Positions 1-8,710 of a DNA stretch of 36,221 bases are shown one piece after another (position 1 is the stretch's first letter; each line of letters opens with the position of its first letter). This DNA comes from Gimesia sp. Lineage in GTDB: Bacteria > Planctomycetota > Planctomycetia > Planctomycetales > Planctomycetaceae. The stretch covers positions 1 through 36,221 of the forward strand of contig PAJV01000014.1 in assembly GCA_002706765.1 (NCBI GenBank), given 5' to 3'. A program made the position numbers and the translations under genes. Under the pieces are notes generated by a model. The model worked only from the letters and a program-made list of their open reading frames with translations. It had not been told where the DNA came from and did no database searches.

Positions 1-1561
1 GATCTTCTTTCTCTGATGCGGCACGACGGCGTTCTGCATTGACTGCGATCAGGCTGTAACGATATTCGCGTTCGAAAGGCAGCCAGTCTGCATCTGTCAA
101 CATGATGGTTTCATCGCCGGGTGTCAGCAGCTGAAAATCACCTTCCGGCTCGCCGATAAATACGCCGGTCTCACCAAAATCAGGGCGATGCCGAAACCCG
201 CCGACGATCATTTCGAAGCGAACACGATGCGGTTTCCCGTCGCCGATAAATTCGATGACCTGTTCCTGGTCACCGCGATGCAGCGGTCGGATATCAGGAG
301 ACAGGCTGCGATCCACCTCGTAGACGTGTCCGTGAGCCGAACTGGAAATATTATGGAAACCGGTCTCAGCCACCAGTTTTTCATCGATATACAATCGCGA
401 GGCATTGCGGGCTCGAACCAGGATTCGCTTTTTACCCTTGGGAATCACCACATGTGACAGGGCGCGGACCAGAAACGGATCAGGTCGATCGACTTTGATA
501 CCTCGCGATGAATAGCGGTTGGGAATTTCGATGAGCGCGAAATGCGGTTGTGTAAATGATGCTGCCAGACGCGGAGGACGAAAAGACCAGGACTTCTGAT
601 TGGGAATCCCTTCCAGAATATCAACCTGGACACGATTCGCGGGAATCATGGTCCAGTCAATCTGTGGGCCGGGGAGAACATGTTGAAAGTGGGAAGCCAC
701 CTGGTCGGCAGTCAATGCACTTCGATACACGGCCACTTCATCGAGTTGCCCGTTAAAGGAACTGCTTGCGGCCCCGCCCATCGAGGAGCCAATCCAGACT
801 TCATCATTGTCGACGACAGGCGCCCGCGCGGTATCACCGCCTGCATCCCATTTTCCGGAAACAGCGTGTCCATCAATGTATGCTTTCAGGCTGTTCTTTT
901 TTCCGAAGAGATAAGTGACAGCCACATGATGCCAGCTATGGGTACTGATTCCCCCTCCCGAAGAAGTCCAGCGGTGGTAGGTGGGTTTCTCGCCTTTCTT
1001 TTCCGGCTGAGTACAAAACAGAAAACTGATTTCCGAGCCGGTCAGCCTCAAACTGTAATTCTGATTGTCCCGGGCAACTCCTTTGCGATTTGTACGGCCT
1101 TTCCCGATGATGTAGTAATATTGTCCGGACTTCGTGGATTTCGGATTGATCCACGCCTCCAGAGTAATGGCGTCCCCGGCGGCGAAATCGAGATCGCTCT
1201 TTTCACCTGGATCCACGACCCGTAAAAATCCTTGACCAGGCTCGAAAGCGGCGGCCTGATTATTGGCGGTAAACAAAGGAAATTCCGCGGGACGAGGTCC
1301 GGCGGCAGCATCGTCCAGACTGCCACGGATCAGAGCGGGAACTGGTTGTTTTTGAACCAGACTCCTGAAACCATCGTGATCGCGTTGTTGAAAGTCCCAA
1401 AAAGCCGCGGGTTTATGTGAGAGAATTAAATCCCGGTAACTGATAGAAGCTTTCGGTTTTTCCGCCTCGATTTCTGACGGTCGTTGATCTGCTGATGAAA
1501 GGTTCTGCAAGAAAAACAGAGCAAATGCCGCCAGCAAAAAAGAATGAACACATTGAGTCAC
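1..1561 (-). CDS. Secreted LamG-domain protein, 3' end missing (probable N-terminal part of a planctomycete PSD1/DUF1553-type protein)
   Basis: An open minus-strand frame with no stop runs off the left edge, so about 520 N-terminal residues are visible. It begins with a hydrophobic stretch (SFLLAAFALFFLQ) ending near SSA, which reads as a secretion signal. From about residue 97 to 290 there is a LamG/concanavalin-type fold, with DAITLEAWINP, a WHHVAVTY strand, YIDG, and a closing FNGQLDEVAVYRSALT segment. After it come beta-rich sequence and an arginine-rich helix near the edge (AERRRAASEKED). Planctomycetes often carry such LamG segments ahead of PSCyt2/PSD1 (DUF1549/DUF1553) domains beside an ECF sigma/FecR pair, as here, but those later domains lie outside the window. 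No ATG is available. I chose GTG at 1561; GTG at 1576 or TTG at 1537 are alternatives, and none has a strong ribosome-binding site. The LamG call is firm; full-length identity is inferred. Confidence 0.8.
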   Translation of the reverse strand, partial: MTQCVHSFLLAAFALFFLQNLSSADQRPSEIEAEKPKASISYRDLILSHKPAAFWDFQQRDHDGFRSLVQKQPVPALIRGSLDDAAAGPRPAEFPLFTANNQAAAFEPGQGFLRVVDPGEKSDLDFAAGDAITLEAWINPKSTKSGQYYYIIGKGRTNRKGVARDNQNYSLRLTGSEISFLFCTQPEKKGEKPTYHRWTSSGGGISTHSWHHVAVTYLFGKKNSLKAYIDGHAVSGKWDAGGDTARAPVVDNDEVWIGSSMGGAASSSFNGQLDEVAVYRSALTADQVASHFQHVLPGPQIDWTMIPANRVQVDILEGIPNQKSWSFRPPRLAASFTQPHFALIEIPNRYSSRGIKVDRPDPFLVRALSHVVIPKGKKRILVRARNASRLYIDEKLVAETGFHNISSSAHGHVYEVDRSLSPDIRPLHRGDQEQVIEFIGDGKPHRVRFEMIVGGFRHRPDFGETGVFIGEPEGDFQLLTPGDETIMLTDADWLPFEREYRYSLIAVNAERRRAASEKED

Positions 1562-1886
1562 TTGGTTCTGGTTCACAGCAGGCCATTCCGTTATCTGATT
1601 CTGGAAAAAAAGTTCACAGCAGGCGTGTTTAGCGAAATACAGGTATTCCTGACCCGACAACCAATAGTGTACGCGAGAATGTCACATCAGCGAAAACCCT
1701 GGTCTCTTAAAATATACCGAACGGCTGTCCGATCTCACGTGAAATCATATCGAGATTCATCGATTTATGTTTTTTTGTCAGGAAAAATCTGATTCTGTGA
1801 GATTTCGGATTTTCTGGTATATTACTGTAGAGAATCATTACGCTGTCGACTGGTCGGCAGTGGGGACCGTAAGGATCGGCGTCGTC
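1562..1886. other. Divergent intergenic region between the LamG gene and the sigma factor gene
   Basis: No convincing gene. The short plus frame at 1544-1792 and the minus frame continuing upstream of the LamG start lack good starts. The octamer GGTATATT occurs twice in opposite orientation: plus strand 1816-1823 facing the sigma gene, minus strand 1718-1711 facing the LamG gene. Each is preceded by a TCGGA. These may be the -10 regions of two divergent promoters. Confidence 0.4.
1815..1823 (+). promoter_or_regulatory. Candidate extended -10 promoter element of the sigma factor gene
   Basis: TGGTATATT matches an extended -10 (TGn followed by TATAAT with one mismatch). No good -35 lies 16-18 bases upstream. 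If it is used, transcription would start near 1830. That would exclude the ATG at 1767 and favour the GTG at 1860 or TTG at 1887 as the start of the downstream gene. Confidence 0.35.
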
Positions 1887-2414
1887 TTGAAACCCGCAGA
1901 GCTTGAAAATTTTGTTCAACTTCTAACTGCCCACCAGAGCAAGCTTTATGCTTATATTCGTTCACTGCTGCCTGACTCCCAGGCGGTTCAGGATGTTCTG
2001 CAGGAAACGAATCTCGTACTGTGGCGTCGTTCAGAAGAATTTGAAGCAGGCAGCAATTTTGTCGCCTGGGCCTGCAAAGTCGCCTACTTTCAGGTTCTGG
2101 CCTATTATCGCGATAATAAACGTGATTCGATGGTGTTTAATGTAGAGCTGGTAGAAATGCTGGCGAAACAGAATGAAGAAAAACTGGCAGGCGCCCAGGA
2201 TCTGCAGCGGGTACTTGCACGTTGCGTTTCCAAACTGCCGGAACAGAGCCGTAACCTGATTCAACTGCGGTATGCCTCGGGTGGCTCGGTACAATCAATC
2301 GCGGAGGCGCAGGGGCGTTCTGTCGGTGCCGTGTCACAGACGCTTTACCGTATTCGACAGTTATTACAAGAGTGCGTTCAGAAAACACTTGCCGGTGAGC
2401 AGGGAGAAATATAA
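1887..2414 (+). CDS. ECF-type RNA polymerase sigma factor (planctomycete/verrucomicrobial group)
   Basis: A small sigma-70-family factor of about 175 residues. Region 2 is visible as the segment from LLTAHQSKLYAYIRSLLPD through QDVLQETNLVLWRR and FVAWACKVAYFQVLAYYR. Region 4 is visible as LPEQSRNLIQLRYASG followed by a helix-turn-helix (SVQSIAEAQGRSVGAVSQTLYRIRQLL). The length and the DVLQETNLVLW motif fit the Rhodopirellula/Verrucomicrobium sigma group (TIGR02989-like). The frame is open from an ATG at 1767, but the first 40 residues from there do not look like the family. I prefer TTG at 1887, preceded by AAGGA at 1870-1874; GTG at 1860 is the alternative. It ends three bases before the FecR-like gene starts, so the two are surely cotranscribed. 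That neighbour is the likely anti-sigma or membrane partner. Target genes are unknown; the divergent LamG gene is an obvious candidate. Confidence 0.88.
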   Translation: MKPAELENFVQLLTAHQSKLYAYIRSLLPDSQAVQDVLQETNLVLWRRSEEFEAGSNFVAWACKVAYFQVLAYYRDNKRDSMVFNVELVEMLAKQNEEKLAGAQDLQRVLARCVSKLPEQSRNLIQLRYASGGSVQSIAEAQGRSVGAVSQTLYRIRQLLQECVQKTLAGEQGEI

Positions 2415-2417
2415 GTC

Positions 2418-3848
2418 ATGAGCCAGAAGCCAAATCCTGAAGAAACACAGAACAATACTCAGGAAATCATCTCCGCCTTTCTGGATGGCATTTTGACGGA
2501 TGAGGAAAACCAGCGTTTCCTGAAACGGCTGGAAACCGATGAAGCGGCCCGCGAACTTTATCTGGAAATGATGAATACCGATTCCCTCCTGCAATGGGAA
2601 CAGGGCCAGACCGAGCCTCTCCCCGAACTCTTCTGTCTGACTCCTGAGCGCGACACAGTCGCTCCCGCTGTCGACCCTGGCGTGGTATCAGCACGCAAGC
2701 AGTTAACCATGATGCGCTATGCACTCGCGACGACCGTCGTGGCCTGCCTGTTTCTCACCGTCCTGCTGCTGATGGACAGCACACCGGCCCGCGCTGTGAC
2801 ACGCCTCGACTCCAGTGATGGCGTACCTGCGGCCATGATTATCGAAGAACATCAACCGGTCTGGGAACGGACCGAGTGGACTCAGGATGTGAGCAAACCA
2901 CTGGTTCCCGGCTGGCTGAAACTCAAGTCGGGACGCGCACTGATTGACTTTTTAAGTGGAACAACCATCGCGCTGGAAGGCCCGGCGGAACTCGGAATCA
3001 ATTCCGATAACCGCGCGTATCTGAAAACGGGGCGGCTGGCCGTCGTCGGCAGTGCGCGCGATCATGAATTCACACTGACAACCGCAAAGCTGACACTCCT
3101 CTCTGAATCTGCCAGCTTCGGGCTGTCTGTCAATGACGATGAACAGACAGAACTTCACGTGTTTTCAGGCAGCGTCTCGATTACGCATTCCCAGGAAAAA
3201 CCAGACTCCAATATGAAACAGGATCAGACACCGGAAACCACAGACGAACTGGTCGTTTCCGCAGGACAGGCGATTCTGTTTGACAGCGCTGGCCAGGAAG
3301 TCACTCGGCAGTTGGCCGACCAGAGTCAATTCCCCACGCGGGATCAGTTTGCTGTCGCGGATCCGCCGGGTGATATCCCCGCCCTCGATTTCGCCGCACA
3401 ACAGATTCAGCCTTACAGCTTTCAGGATGGTCAATACGAATTGCCCACTGACTACCAGGTAATCGAACAGGGCAAAGGAATTCGCCTGTGGGGGAATGCC
3501 TGGAAAAAGGTGGAGATCAATAAAGAGATCACGCCGAACACCGTCATTGAATTTGATTTCCGTTCTTCCCATGAAGGCCAGATTCACGGCTTCGGCTTCG
3601 ATTCGGACGATCACTATGACAAAGATAATTATGTGTTCCAGATCTTCGGCTATGAAGTTCGTCCCGGCATCGGCCAGCAGTTCAATACTTATTCGGGAAC
3701 TGACTGGAAACGATTCCGCATTCGTGTGGGCCGTTATCTGACTGGTAAACAGCGCTATCTGCACTTTCTGGCAGATGAAGATGTGATCGCCCGGGCGGAA
3801 AGTCAGTTTCGTAACGTGCGGATTTATGAAGCGCCGACGAAACAGTAA
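2418..3848 (+). CDS. Membrane FecR-like protein with putative anti-sigma N-terminus and C-terminal beta-sandwich
   Basis: 476 residues. Residues 1-70 are acidic and helical (ISAFLDGILTDEENQRFLKRL), like the cytoplasmic zinc-less anti-sigma segment of planctomycete FecR proteins. One membrane helix lies at about 101-119 (YALATTVVACLFLTVLLLM). A FecR-type domain at about 163-255 has the usual signs: a LKSGRALIDFLSGTTIALEGPAEL strand pair (written here in pieces: LKSGRALIDFLSG, TTIALEGPAEL), a YLKTGRLAV turn, and LHVFSGSVSI. The C-terminal 120 residues form a beta-rich domain with many aromatics and aspartates (FGFDSDDHYDKDNYVFQIFG), LamG-like in character but not assigned. It starts three bases after the sigma gene and probably transmits an envelope signal to that sigma factor. 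Its ligand is unknown. It converges with the permease gene across a 9-base gap with no clear terminator. Confidence 0.85.
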   Translation: MSQKPNPEETQNNTQEIISAFLDGILTDEENQRFLKRLETDEAARELYLEMMNTDSLLQWEQGQTEPLPELFCLTPERDTVAPAVDPGVVSARKQLTMMRYALATTVVACLFLTVLLLMDSTPARAVTRLDSSDGVPAAMIIEEHQPVWERTEWTQDVSKPLVPGWLKLKSGRALIDFLSGTTIALEGPAELGINSDNRAYLKTGRLAVVGSARDHEFTLTTAKLTLLSESASFGLSVNDDEQTELHVFSGSVSITHSQEKPDSNMKQDQTPETTDELVVSAGQAILFDSAGQEVTRQLADQSQFPTRDQFAVADPPGDIPALDFAAQQIQPYSFQDGQYELPTDYQVIEQGKGIRLWGNAWKKVEINKEITPNTVIEFDFRSSHEGQIHGFGFDSDDHYDKDNYVFQIFGYEVRPGIGQQFNTYSGTDWKRFRIRVGRYLTGKQRYLHFLADEDVIARAESQFRNVRIYEAPTKQ

Positions 3849-3857
3849 CCACAGGAT

Positions 3858-5519
3858 TCAGTGGCTGACATCCGGTTTCGGATCTGGTTCTTCGGCTTTC
3901 TGAGACGCTGGTTCGTCTTTGCAGCCACCCAGTATCAGAAATGTGGCAGCGAATAACAAATAGCCGATCCCGACGCCCGTCGCATGAAATGTGAATCCGT
4001 CCACATTGTCGGCGGTAAATGCCAGGCGGAAATGAATGTCGTTATTAATGACTTCATAGGCACTTGTCAGTCCCAGAAAAGCGAACAGAGCAGCGATTCC
4101 AGACCAGAGTGCCGCTGCGCGATATTTCCCGTCAATCAGACAGGCACAGATCGCCGCCAGAATCATGCAGGTAAAAATAAAGCCCCGCTCCATCACGACC
4201 AGGCCGTGCACCAGAAAGCCATTCACCTCGGTAAACAGATTCGTCGATAAAACATCCTGCAGGGTTTTACCCCCACCCACCAGCAGCGTGCCCTGCATGA
4301 TCGTCGCGCCCCAGGCAGCGATTGCCGGGAATAAGCCCAGCGCCACCGCAGGGGCATGTCTGCCCGGAGAAGCGGTAAAGGCCTGCGCGGTAATTACCAT
4401 CCCGATCCAGAGCACAATGGCCACGCCTGCTTCCAGGGGAATGATCTTGCTGATGACCCCCGTGGTTCCAGTCAGGCAGATCAGCATAAAAAAGATTCCA
4501 TTCAGTGTGGAATACCCGGCCCGCGACCCCATTTCTTTCCAGCCCGGATGTCCAATATAAATGGTTGTGGGAAAGCAGCTGCCCAGTAACGAAGCCATTA
4601 TCGTTCCCACTCCATTGGCCATCATCGCCGGTTTCGCAGGATAGCTGTCGCCGGCTGCTTCGGCGGATTCAATATTCTGCATACTGCCGATCACATTGAA
4701 GAGTCCCATCGGGAAAATAACCGACATGTACCCGACCCATTCGCCGGGTTGTTTCAACAGCTCCCATAAGGCACCCCCTGCGAAGTGGGGAGGATACCAG
4801 CCCGCTTGTCCCCAGGCGGTTTTGATCGCATCGGCACTCATGGGCGATCCCTGCAGCAGTTGCGGAATCACTTCCGGTAAAACCCAGGCACAGATGGTCC
4901 CGACGATAATGGCCAGCAATCCGCCGGGAATCGGAACAGGCAGCTTCTTATGTGAAAACAGTGTCAACAACACAACCGCAGCCGGCAGCATTGCGATCAT
5001 CGGGCGTTGATAAATCTTCAGGACAAATGTCATCGAGATAAAGCCGATCGCAATCCCTGCGAGTGTCGAGAGCAGTGCCGCGCGTGGTGTAACCCGGCGA
5101 ACCCGATCGGCAATGAAGGCACCCGCGAACTCAATCACGCCGCTGCCAAAGCAGGCCAGCAGTCCCATCTGCCAGGCGGCTTCCGCACTGTTGGTCCGCT
5201 GGTAGACGGGCACCATCACAAAAAAGATATACACCAGCAGTGAAGGCGTGTTGATGCCGTAAGGCAGTGCACAGACATCGCTGCGATTTTCACGTTTCGC
5301 AAGTTGATGCGCCTGCCACGCGTAAAAAACATTCCCGAACAGAATACTTAAAGCAGCCCCAGGTAGAATATATTGCAGCAACAAATCGGAGTCAGCAGAG
5401 ATACCACATAAGCCGCACAAGGCAACGATGAGCAGAAGCTGGACCAGGTTATCGATCATTAAAGCGAAAAAACCGTCCAGGTCGCGTCGTACGAAGAGGG
5501 GGTAATTGCTGTGCTTCAT
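3858..5519 (-). CDS. NCS2/AzgA-like purine-type permease
   Basis: 553 residues, strongly hydrophobic, with about 12 or more membrane segments. The start has the NCS2-like pattern of a charged N-terminus ([19 protein letters not shown]) followed by [15 protein letters not shown]. The conserved [20 protein letters not shown] stretch near residues 82-101 is characteristic of the AzgA/xanthine-uracil permease superfamily. A later [19 protein letters not shown] loop also fits. The C-terminal tail is short and acidic ([16 protein letters not shown]). The exact substrate cannot be read from sequence. The gene begins one base after the adenosine-kinase-type gene, so a purine nucleobase or nucleoside is a reasonable inference. 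The usual NCS2 length is 430-550, so this is at the upper end because of an extended loop and tail. The start ATG is at 5519. Confidence 0.8.
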   Translation of the reverse strand: MKHSNYPLFVRRDLDGFFALMIDNLVQLLLIVALCGLCGISADSDLLLQYILPGAALSILFGNVFYAWQAHQLAKRENRSDVCALPYGINTPSLLVYIFFVMVPVYQRTNSAEAAWQMGLLACFGSGVIEFAGAFIADRVRRVTPRAALLSTLAGIAIGFISMTFVLKIYQRPMIAMLPAAVVLLTLFSHKKLPVPIPGGLLAIIVGTICAWVLPEVIPQLLQGSPMSADAIKTAWGQAGWYPPHFAGGALWELLKQPGEWVGYMSVIFPMGLFNVIGSMQNIESAEAAGDSYPAKPAMMANGVGTIMASLLGSCFPTTIYIGHPGWKEMGSRAGYSTLNGIFFMLICLTGTTGVISKIIPLEAGVAIVLWIGMVITAQAFTASPGRHAPAVALGLFPAIAAWGATIMQGTLLVGGGKTLQDVLSTNLFTEVNGFLVHGLVVMERGFIFTCMILAAICACLIDGKYRAAALWSGIAALFAFLGLTSAYEVINNDIHFRLAFTADNVDGFTFHATGVGIGYLLFAATFLILGGCKDEPASQKAEEPDPKPDVSH

Positions 5520-5520
5520 T

Positions 5521-6507
5521 TCAGTTTAACAGTTCCTGAATTTCATCCTGAGTAAACGGCTTTTTCAAGCGGGCGCCCAGTTGCGAGACGATCCGGGCAG
5601 CGGCATGCGAAGCCAGATGGCCCGCCTGATGCCAGCTCAAACCGTTGGTGATTCCGTACAGGATCCCGGCAGCGTACATGTCACCGGCACCTGTGGTATC
5701 GACGGCTTTCACTTCCACACCCTCAATGGGAATGACGCGCCCTTCGTGCATCAAAATCGAACCATCGCCGCCGAGCGTTAATGCCAGATTGGGGACATGG
5801 TTGTGGATCACCTGCGCACAATCAACGGCATCGTGTTTGCCAGTCAGGCTGCGGGCTTCTTCCAGATTACAGAACAGCAAATCCACGGGGCCTTCGATCA
5901 ACTCCTGAAATTCATCCCGGAACAGGTTGATCAGAAAGGGATCGGAAACGGTAAATGCCACTTTGACACCATGCTTTTTGGCCAGCTCAATCGCGTGGTA
6001 GGCGGCGCGTTTCTGTGTTTCTCCGGTAAACAGATAGCCTTCGACGTACACATATTTTGACTGTTTGATATGTTCTTCATTGATATCATCCACGCTCAAC
6101 GTGGCTGAGACGCCCAGATTCGTGAGCATCGTCCGTTGGGCATCGTCAGTAATAAGGACCACACAGGTGCCCGTCTGTCCCTCGGCTGCAGGAGGTACTT
6201 CAATTGTGACTCCCAGCTTTCGCATGTCTGCGAGGTCGAATTCTCCCAGCATGTCGCTGCCCACTTTACCTGCGTAGGCCGCCTTGCCACCGAAATCTGC
6301 AATTCCGAGAATCGTATTGGCGGCTGAACCGCCGGCACATTGGGAAATCGGGGCACCATCCAGTTCCCCGAGAACCTTTTGCTGGATATCTTCATCCACC
6401 AGGGTCATGATCCCCTTGGCAAAACCGAGTTTCTGGAGTGTGGCATCGGAGACGCGTGCCTGAATATCAACTAATGCGTTACCTACGCCATAAACATCGT
6501 ACTGCAT
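5521..6507 (-). CDS. PfkB-family kinase, adenosine-kinase type
   Basis: 328 residues with the full ribokinase/PfkB layout. There is an N-terminal [16 protein letters not shown] strand, the glycine pair in CAGGSAANT (58-66) that contacts the sugar, a NLEEA motif near 214-218, and the C-terminal ATP/anion-hole signature DTTGAGD (270-276), whose last aspartate is the catalytic base. The family phosphorylates the ribose 5'-hydroxyl; sequences of this style (GNALVDI start, DEDIQQKVL helix) are usually labelled adenosine kinase, making AMP from adenosine. It is the first gene of a two-gene minus-strand operon with a purine-type permease, which supports a salvage role. The ATG at 6507 is the obvious start and the protein is of normal length. 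A related sugar kinase cannot be fully excluded. Confidence 0.88.
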   Translation of the reverse strand: MQYDVYGVGNALVDIQARVSDATLQKLGFAKGIMTLVDEDIQQKVLGELDGAPISQCAGGSAANTILGIADFGGKAAYAGKVGSDMLGEFDLADMRKLGVTIEVPPAAEGQTGTCVVLITDDAQRTMLTNLGVSATLSVDDINEEHIKQSKYVYVEGYLFTGETQKRAAYHAIELAKKHGVKVAFTVSDPFLINLFRDEFQELIEGPVDLLFCNLEEARSLTGKHDAVDCAQVIHNHVPNLALTLGGDGSILMHEGRVIPIEGVEVKAVDTTGAGDMYAAGILYGITNGLSWHQAGHLASHAAARIVSQLGARLKKPFTQDEIQELLN

Positions 6508-6657
6508 GGTTTCCCTTAACCTGATCGATTCAGAATATTTTCAATTCCCTCTTTTTTGTCACAAAGAGGTAGCCTGTCACTGCTTTTTTAATGATGTGCA
6601 GATCATAACCAATGGGACATTCAATGGGAAACCACAGAGAGTAAGCATCTAATGAGT
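6508..6657. other. Divergent intergenic region between the kinase and thiC promoters
   Basis: About 150 bases with no gene. It must hold the promoter of the kinase-permease operon, but I could not single out a convincing pair of boxes on the minus strand. Confidence 0.4.
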
Positions 6658-6688
6658 TTGAAAAAAGCACTCAGGTCACTACTATAGA
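6658..6688 (+). promoter_or_regulatory. Candidate sigma-70-type promoter of thiC
   Basis: TTGAAA at 6658-6663 (5 of 6 to TTGACA) is followed after 16 bases by TACTAT (6680-6685), or after 19 bases by TATAGA (6683-6688). It would start transcription near 6692-6696 and give a leader of about 110-125 nt, the right size for a riboswitch. Confidence 0.45.
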
Positions 6689-6695
6689 GACAAGA

Positions 6696-6818
6696 ATTCT
6701 CATCCGGGTGCTATCGCAGTCCTAAGAGATACTTCCTGAATCCGGATGCTTTAAAACACAACCCGGCGACAAATCGACTCGATTCACCGCATCACACTTA
6801 ATAAGGATGCTTTTACAC
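6696..6818 (+). promoter_or_regulatory. Structured 5' leader of thiC, possible divergent TPP-type riboswitch
   Basis: Two stems compete for the same bases. CATCCGG (6701-6707) pairs perfectly with CCGGATG (6742-6748), while the overlapping CCGGGT (6704-6709) pairs with ACCCGG (6761-6766). Between them lies CTAAGAGATAC at 6722-6732, reminiscent of the CTGAGA box of TPP riboswitches, and TCCTGAATCCGGATGC, loosely like the ACCTGAT...GGATAATGCC box. The canonical THI-box is not fully matched, so this is only a candidate. The ribosome-binding site AAGGA (6803-6807) lies downstream of both stems. Control of thiC by TPP riboswitches is common in bacteria. Confidence 0.4.
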
Positions 6819-8636
6819 ATGACAAACTCCTCCTCTGCGAACGACTTGCTGTACTCACTGCCACCCATTGGTGGAAACCCCTCGACACGTCCGAATCAGA
6901 CCAATCCGGGGAGTTTCGCAAATCCGCCACAGATTGCTCCCGGAGCAAAAGGAGCGTTAACGTTCTCATCTCCCGACACACCGGGCATGCCCGCCCCCTC
7001 AGAAAAAACGGCCTGGGATTTCATGCCCGCAGGCTGGGAACTGAAACCGGGTTTTGAAGAAAATTATGAAACCGCGGATGCCTGGACGCCCCCGGCTGAC
7101 TTTCTGCCTGTCACGCAACTGGAATTTGCCCGCTGTGGAACAGTCACACCGGAAATGGAACGGGTCGCCGAGCGGGAACCCCATCTGCTCGCCGAACAGA
7201 TTCGAGACGAAATTGCTTCCGGCCGGATGATTATCCCTGCCAACAAAGTGCATTTGGGATATCAACTCGATCCCATGGCCATCGGTCGGGCCTCCAAGAC
7301 CAAAGTCAATGCGAACATGGGTGCTTCACCTGTGTCCTCGGGTACGGATGAAGAAATCGAAAAGCTCAAATGGGCACAACAGTGGGGTGCCGACACCGTG
7401 ATGGACCTTTCCACCGGTGGCGATATCGACGGCTGTCGACAGGCGATTATCCAGAACAGCTCGGTTCCCATTGGTACGGTTCCCATTTATTCCATGATCA
7501 TTGCCCGTCGACTGGAAGACCTGGATCATGCCAGCATTCTGCAGATGCTCCGACATCAGGCCAAACAGGGTGTCGACTATTTCACGATTCACGCCGGCGT
7601 GCTGCAGGAACACCTCTCACTTGTTGCCCAGCGTCTGATTGGAATTGTCAGCCGCGGCGGTTCACTGCTGGCAAAATGGATGCTCCACAACAAACAGCAG
7701 AACCCTATGTATGAACTCTGGGATGAAATCTGCGAAATCATGCGGGAATACGATGTCAGTTTCTCGATCGGTGACGGCTTGCGTCCGGGCGGACTGGCAG
7801 ATGGCTCAGACCGTGCACAGCTGGCAGAACTGTGTGTCCTGGGTGAATTGACCGAACGTGCCTGGAAAAAAGGGGTGCAGGTCATGATCGAAGGACCCGG
7901 GCATATTTCCTTCGACCAGATCGAATTCAACATGAAACTTCAGAGGACTCTCTGTCACGGAGCTCCTTTTTATGTGCTGGGTCCCTTGGTCACAGACATC
8001 TTCCCCGGCTACGACCATATCACCAGCTGTATCGGCGCCACCGCAGCCGGCTACCATGGTGCGAGCATGCTCTGCTACGTGACTCCGAAAGAGCACCTGG
8101 GTCTGCCTAAGAAAGACGACGTCAAGCAGGGCTGTATCGCCTACAAGATCGCCGCCCACGCAGCTGATGTGGCGTTGGGCATCCCTGGAACCCGGGACCG
8201 GGACGATGATCTTACCGAAGCCCGGGCTGCCCTCAACTGGGAAAAACATTTCGAGCTGAGCTTTGACCCTGATACCGCACGGGCTTTACATGACGAAGAC
8301 CTGGATGTGGATACCGACTTCTGTGCGATGTGTGGACATGACTGGTGTAGCGTTCGCATCTCCAAGGAAATTCAGGAATTCATGTCAGGTAAATCAGAAG
8401 ACTATGCCTGGGACAAAGCGAAAAAATCTCTGCCGCTGACAGCCGAGCAACAGGAAATTCTGGAGAAGCGCGGCGTACTCAGCCCGGACGAGATTCACAA
8501 GCTGGCATCAAAGGTCAAAAAGGAAATGACGGGCGAACAGGATAAAGCATCCTGTCATAGTGACTATGTCGCTCCCGATGAAGCACAACAGATGCAGACC
8601 TCAAAACAGCTGCCTGTTTTGAATGAACGACCCTGA
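6819..8636 (+). CDS. thiC: Phosphomethylpyrimidine synthase ThiC
   Basis: 605 residues. The radical-SAM enzyme converts 5-aminoimidazole ribotide to HMP phosphate, the pyrimidine half of thiamine. Clear family blocks are [60 protein letters not shown], and [10 protein letters not shown]. The C-terminal CAMCGHDWC near residues 502-510 is the C-x2-C-x4-C motif that binds the 4Fe-4S cluster. The frame is open from an ATG at 6807, but AAGGA at 6803-6807 overlaps that codon and sits 11 bases before the ATG at 6819, so I use 6819. The N-terminal 90 residues (before the core) are a proline/asparagine-rich variant of the usual ThiC N-domain. It is monocistronic and closed by a strong terminator at 8668-8707. 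No other thiamine gene is visible in the window. Confidence 0.97.
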   Translation: MTNSSSANDLLYSLPPIGGNPSTRPNQTNPGSFANPPQIAPGAKGALTFSSPDTPGMPAPSEKTAWDFMPAGWELKPGFEENYETADAWTPPADFLPVTQLEFARCGTVTPEMERVAEREPHLLAEQIRDEIASGRMIIPANKVHLGYQLDPMAIGRASKTKVNANMGASPVSSGTDEEIEKLKWAQQWGADTVMDLSTGGDIDGCRQAIIQNSSVPIGTVPIYSMIIARRLEDLDHASILQMLRHQAKQGVDYFTIHAGVLQEHLSLVAQRLIGIVSRGGSLLAKWMLHNKQQNPMYELWDEICEIMREYDVSFSIGDGLRPGGLADGSDRAQLAELCVLGELTERAWKKGVQVMIEGPGHISFDQIEFNMKLQRTLCHGAPFYVLGPLVTDIFPGYDHITSCIGATAAGYHGASMLCYVTPKEHLGLPKKDDVKQGCIAYKIAAHAADVALGIPGTRDRDDDLTEARAALNWEKHFELSFDPDTARALHDEDLDVDTDFCAMCGHDWCSVRISKEIQEFMSGKSEDYAWDKAKKSLPLTAEQQEILEKRGVLSPDEIHKLASKVKKEMTGEQDKASCHSDYVAPDEAQQMQTSKQLPVLNERP

Positions 8637-8667
8637 TTTTCGCTACGAAGCATCTAAAACCAGATAA

Positions 8668-8707
8668 AAAAACGCGGGTAAATCTTTTATGATCTACCCG
8701 CGTTTTT
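8668..8707. terminator. Bidirectional intrinsic terminator between thiC and the SHD1 gene
   Basis: AAAAACGCGGGTA (8668-8680) and TACCCGCGTTTTT (8695-8707) form a perfect 13-bp inverted repeat around a 14-base loop. A T-run follows on the plus strand, and the A-run gives a T-run on the minus strand. It serves thiC (ends 8636) and the convergent gene ending at 8711. Confidence 0.92.
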
Positions 8708-8710
8708 ATT

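Noticed and set aside
680-1225. Plus-strand frame of 181 residues
   Set aside because: It lies opposite the LamG gene, whose frame gives clear domain motifs; the plus translation has none.
1544-1792. Plus-strand frame of 82 residues before the sigma factor
   Set aside because: It starts inside the LamG gene and lacks coding signs or a binding site.
1767-1886. Upstream ATG start for the sigma factor
   Set aside because: The extra 40 residues do not match the family and lie across a candidate promoter.
3836-3880. Hairpin between the FecR-like and permease genes
   Set aside because: The CCAC/GTGG stem is only 4 bp and has no T-run.
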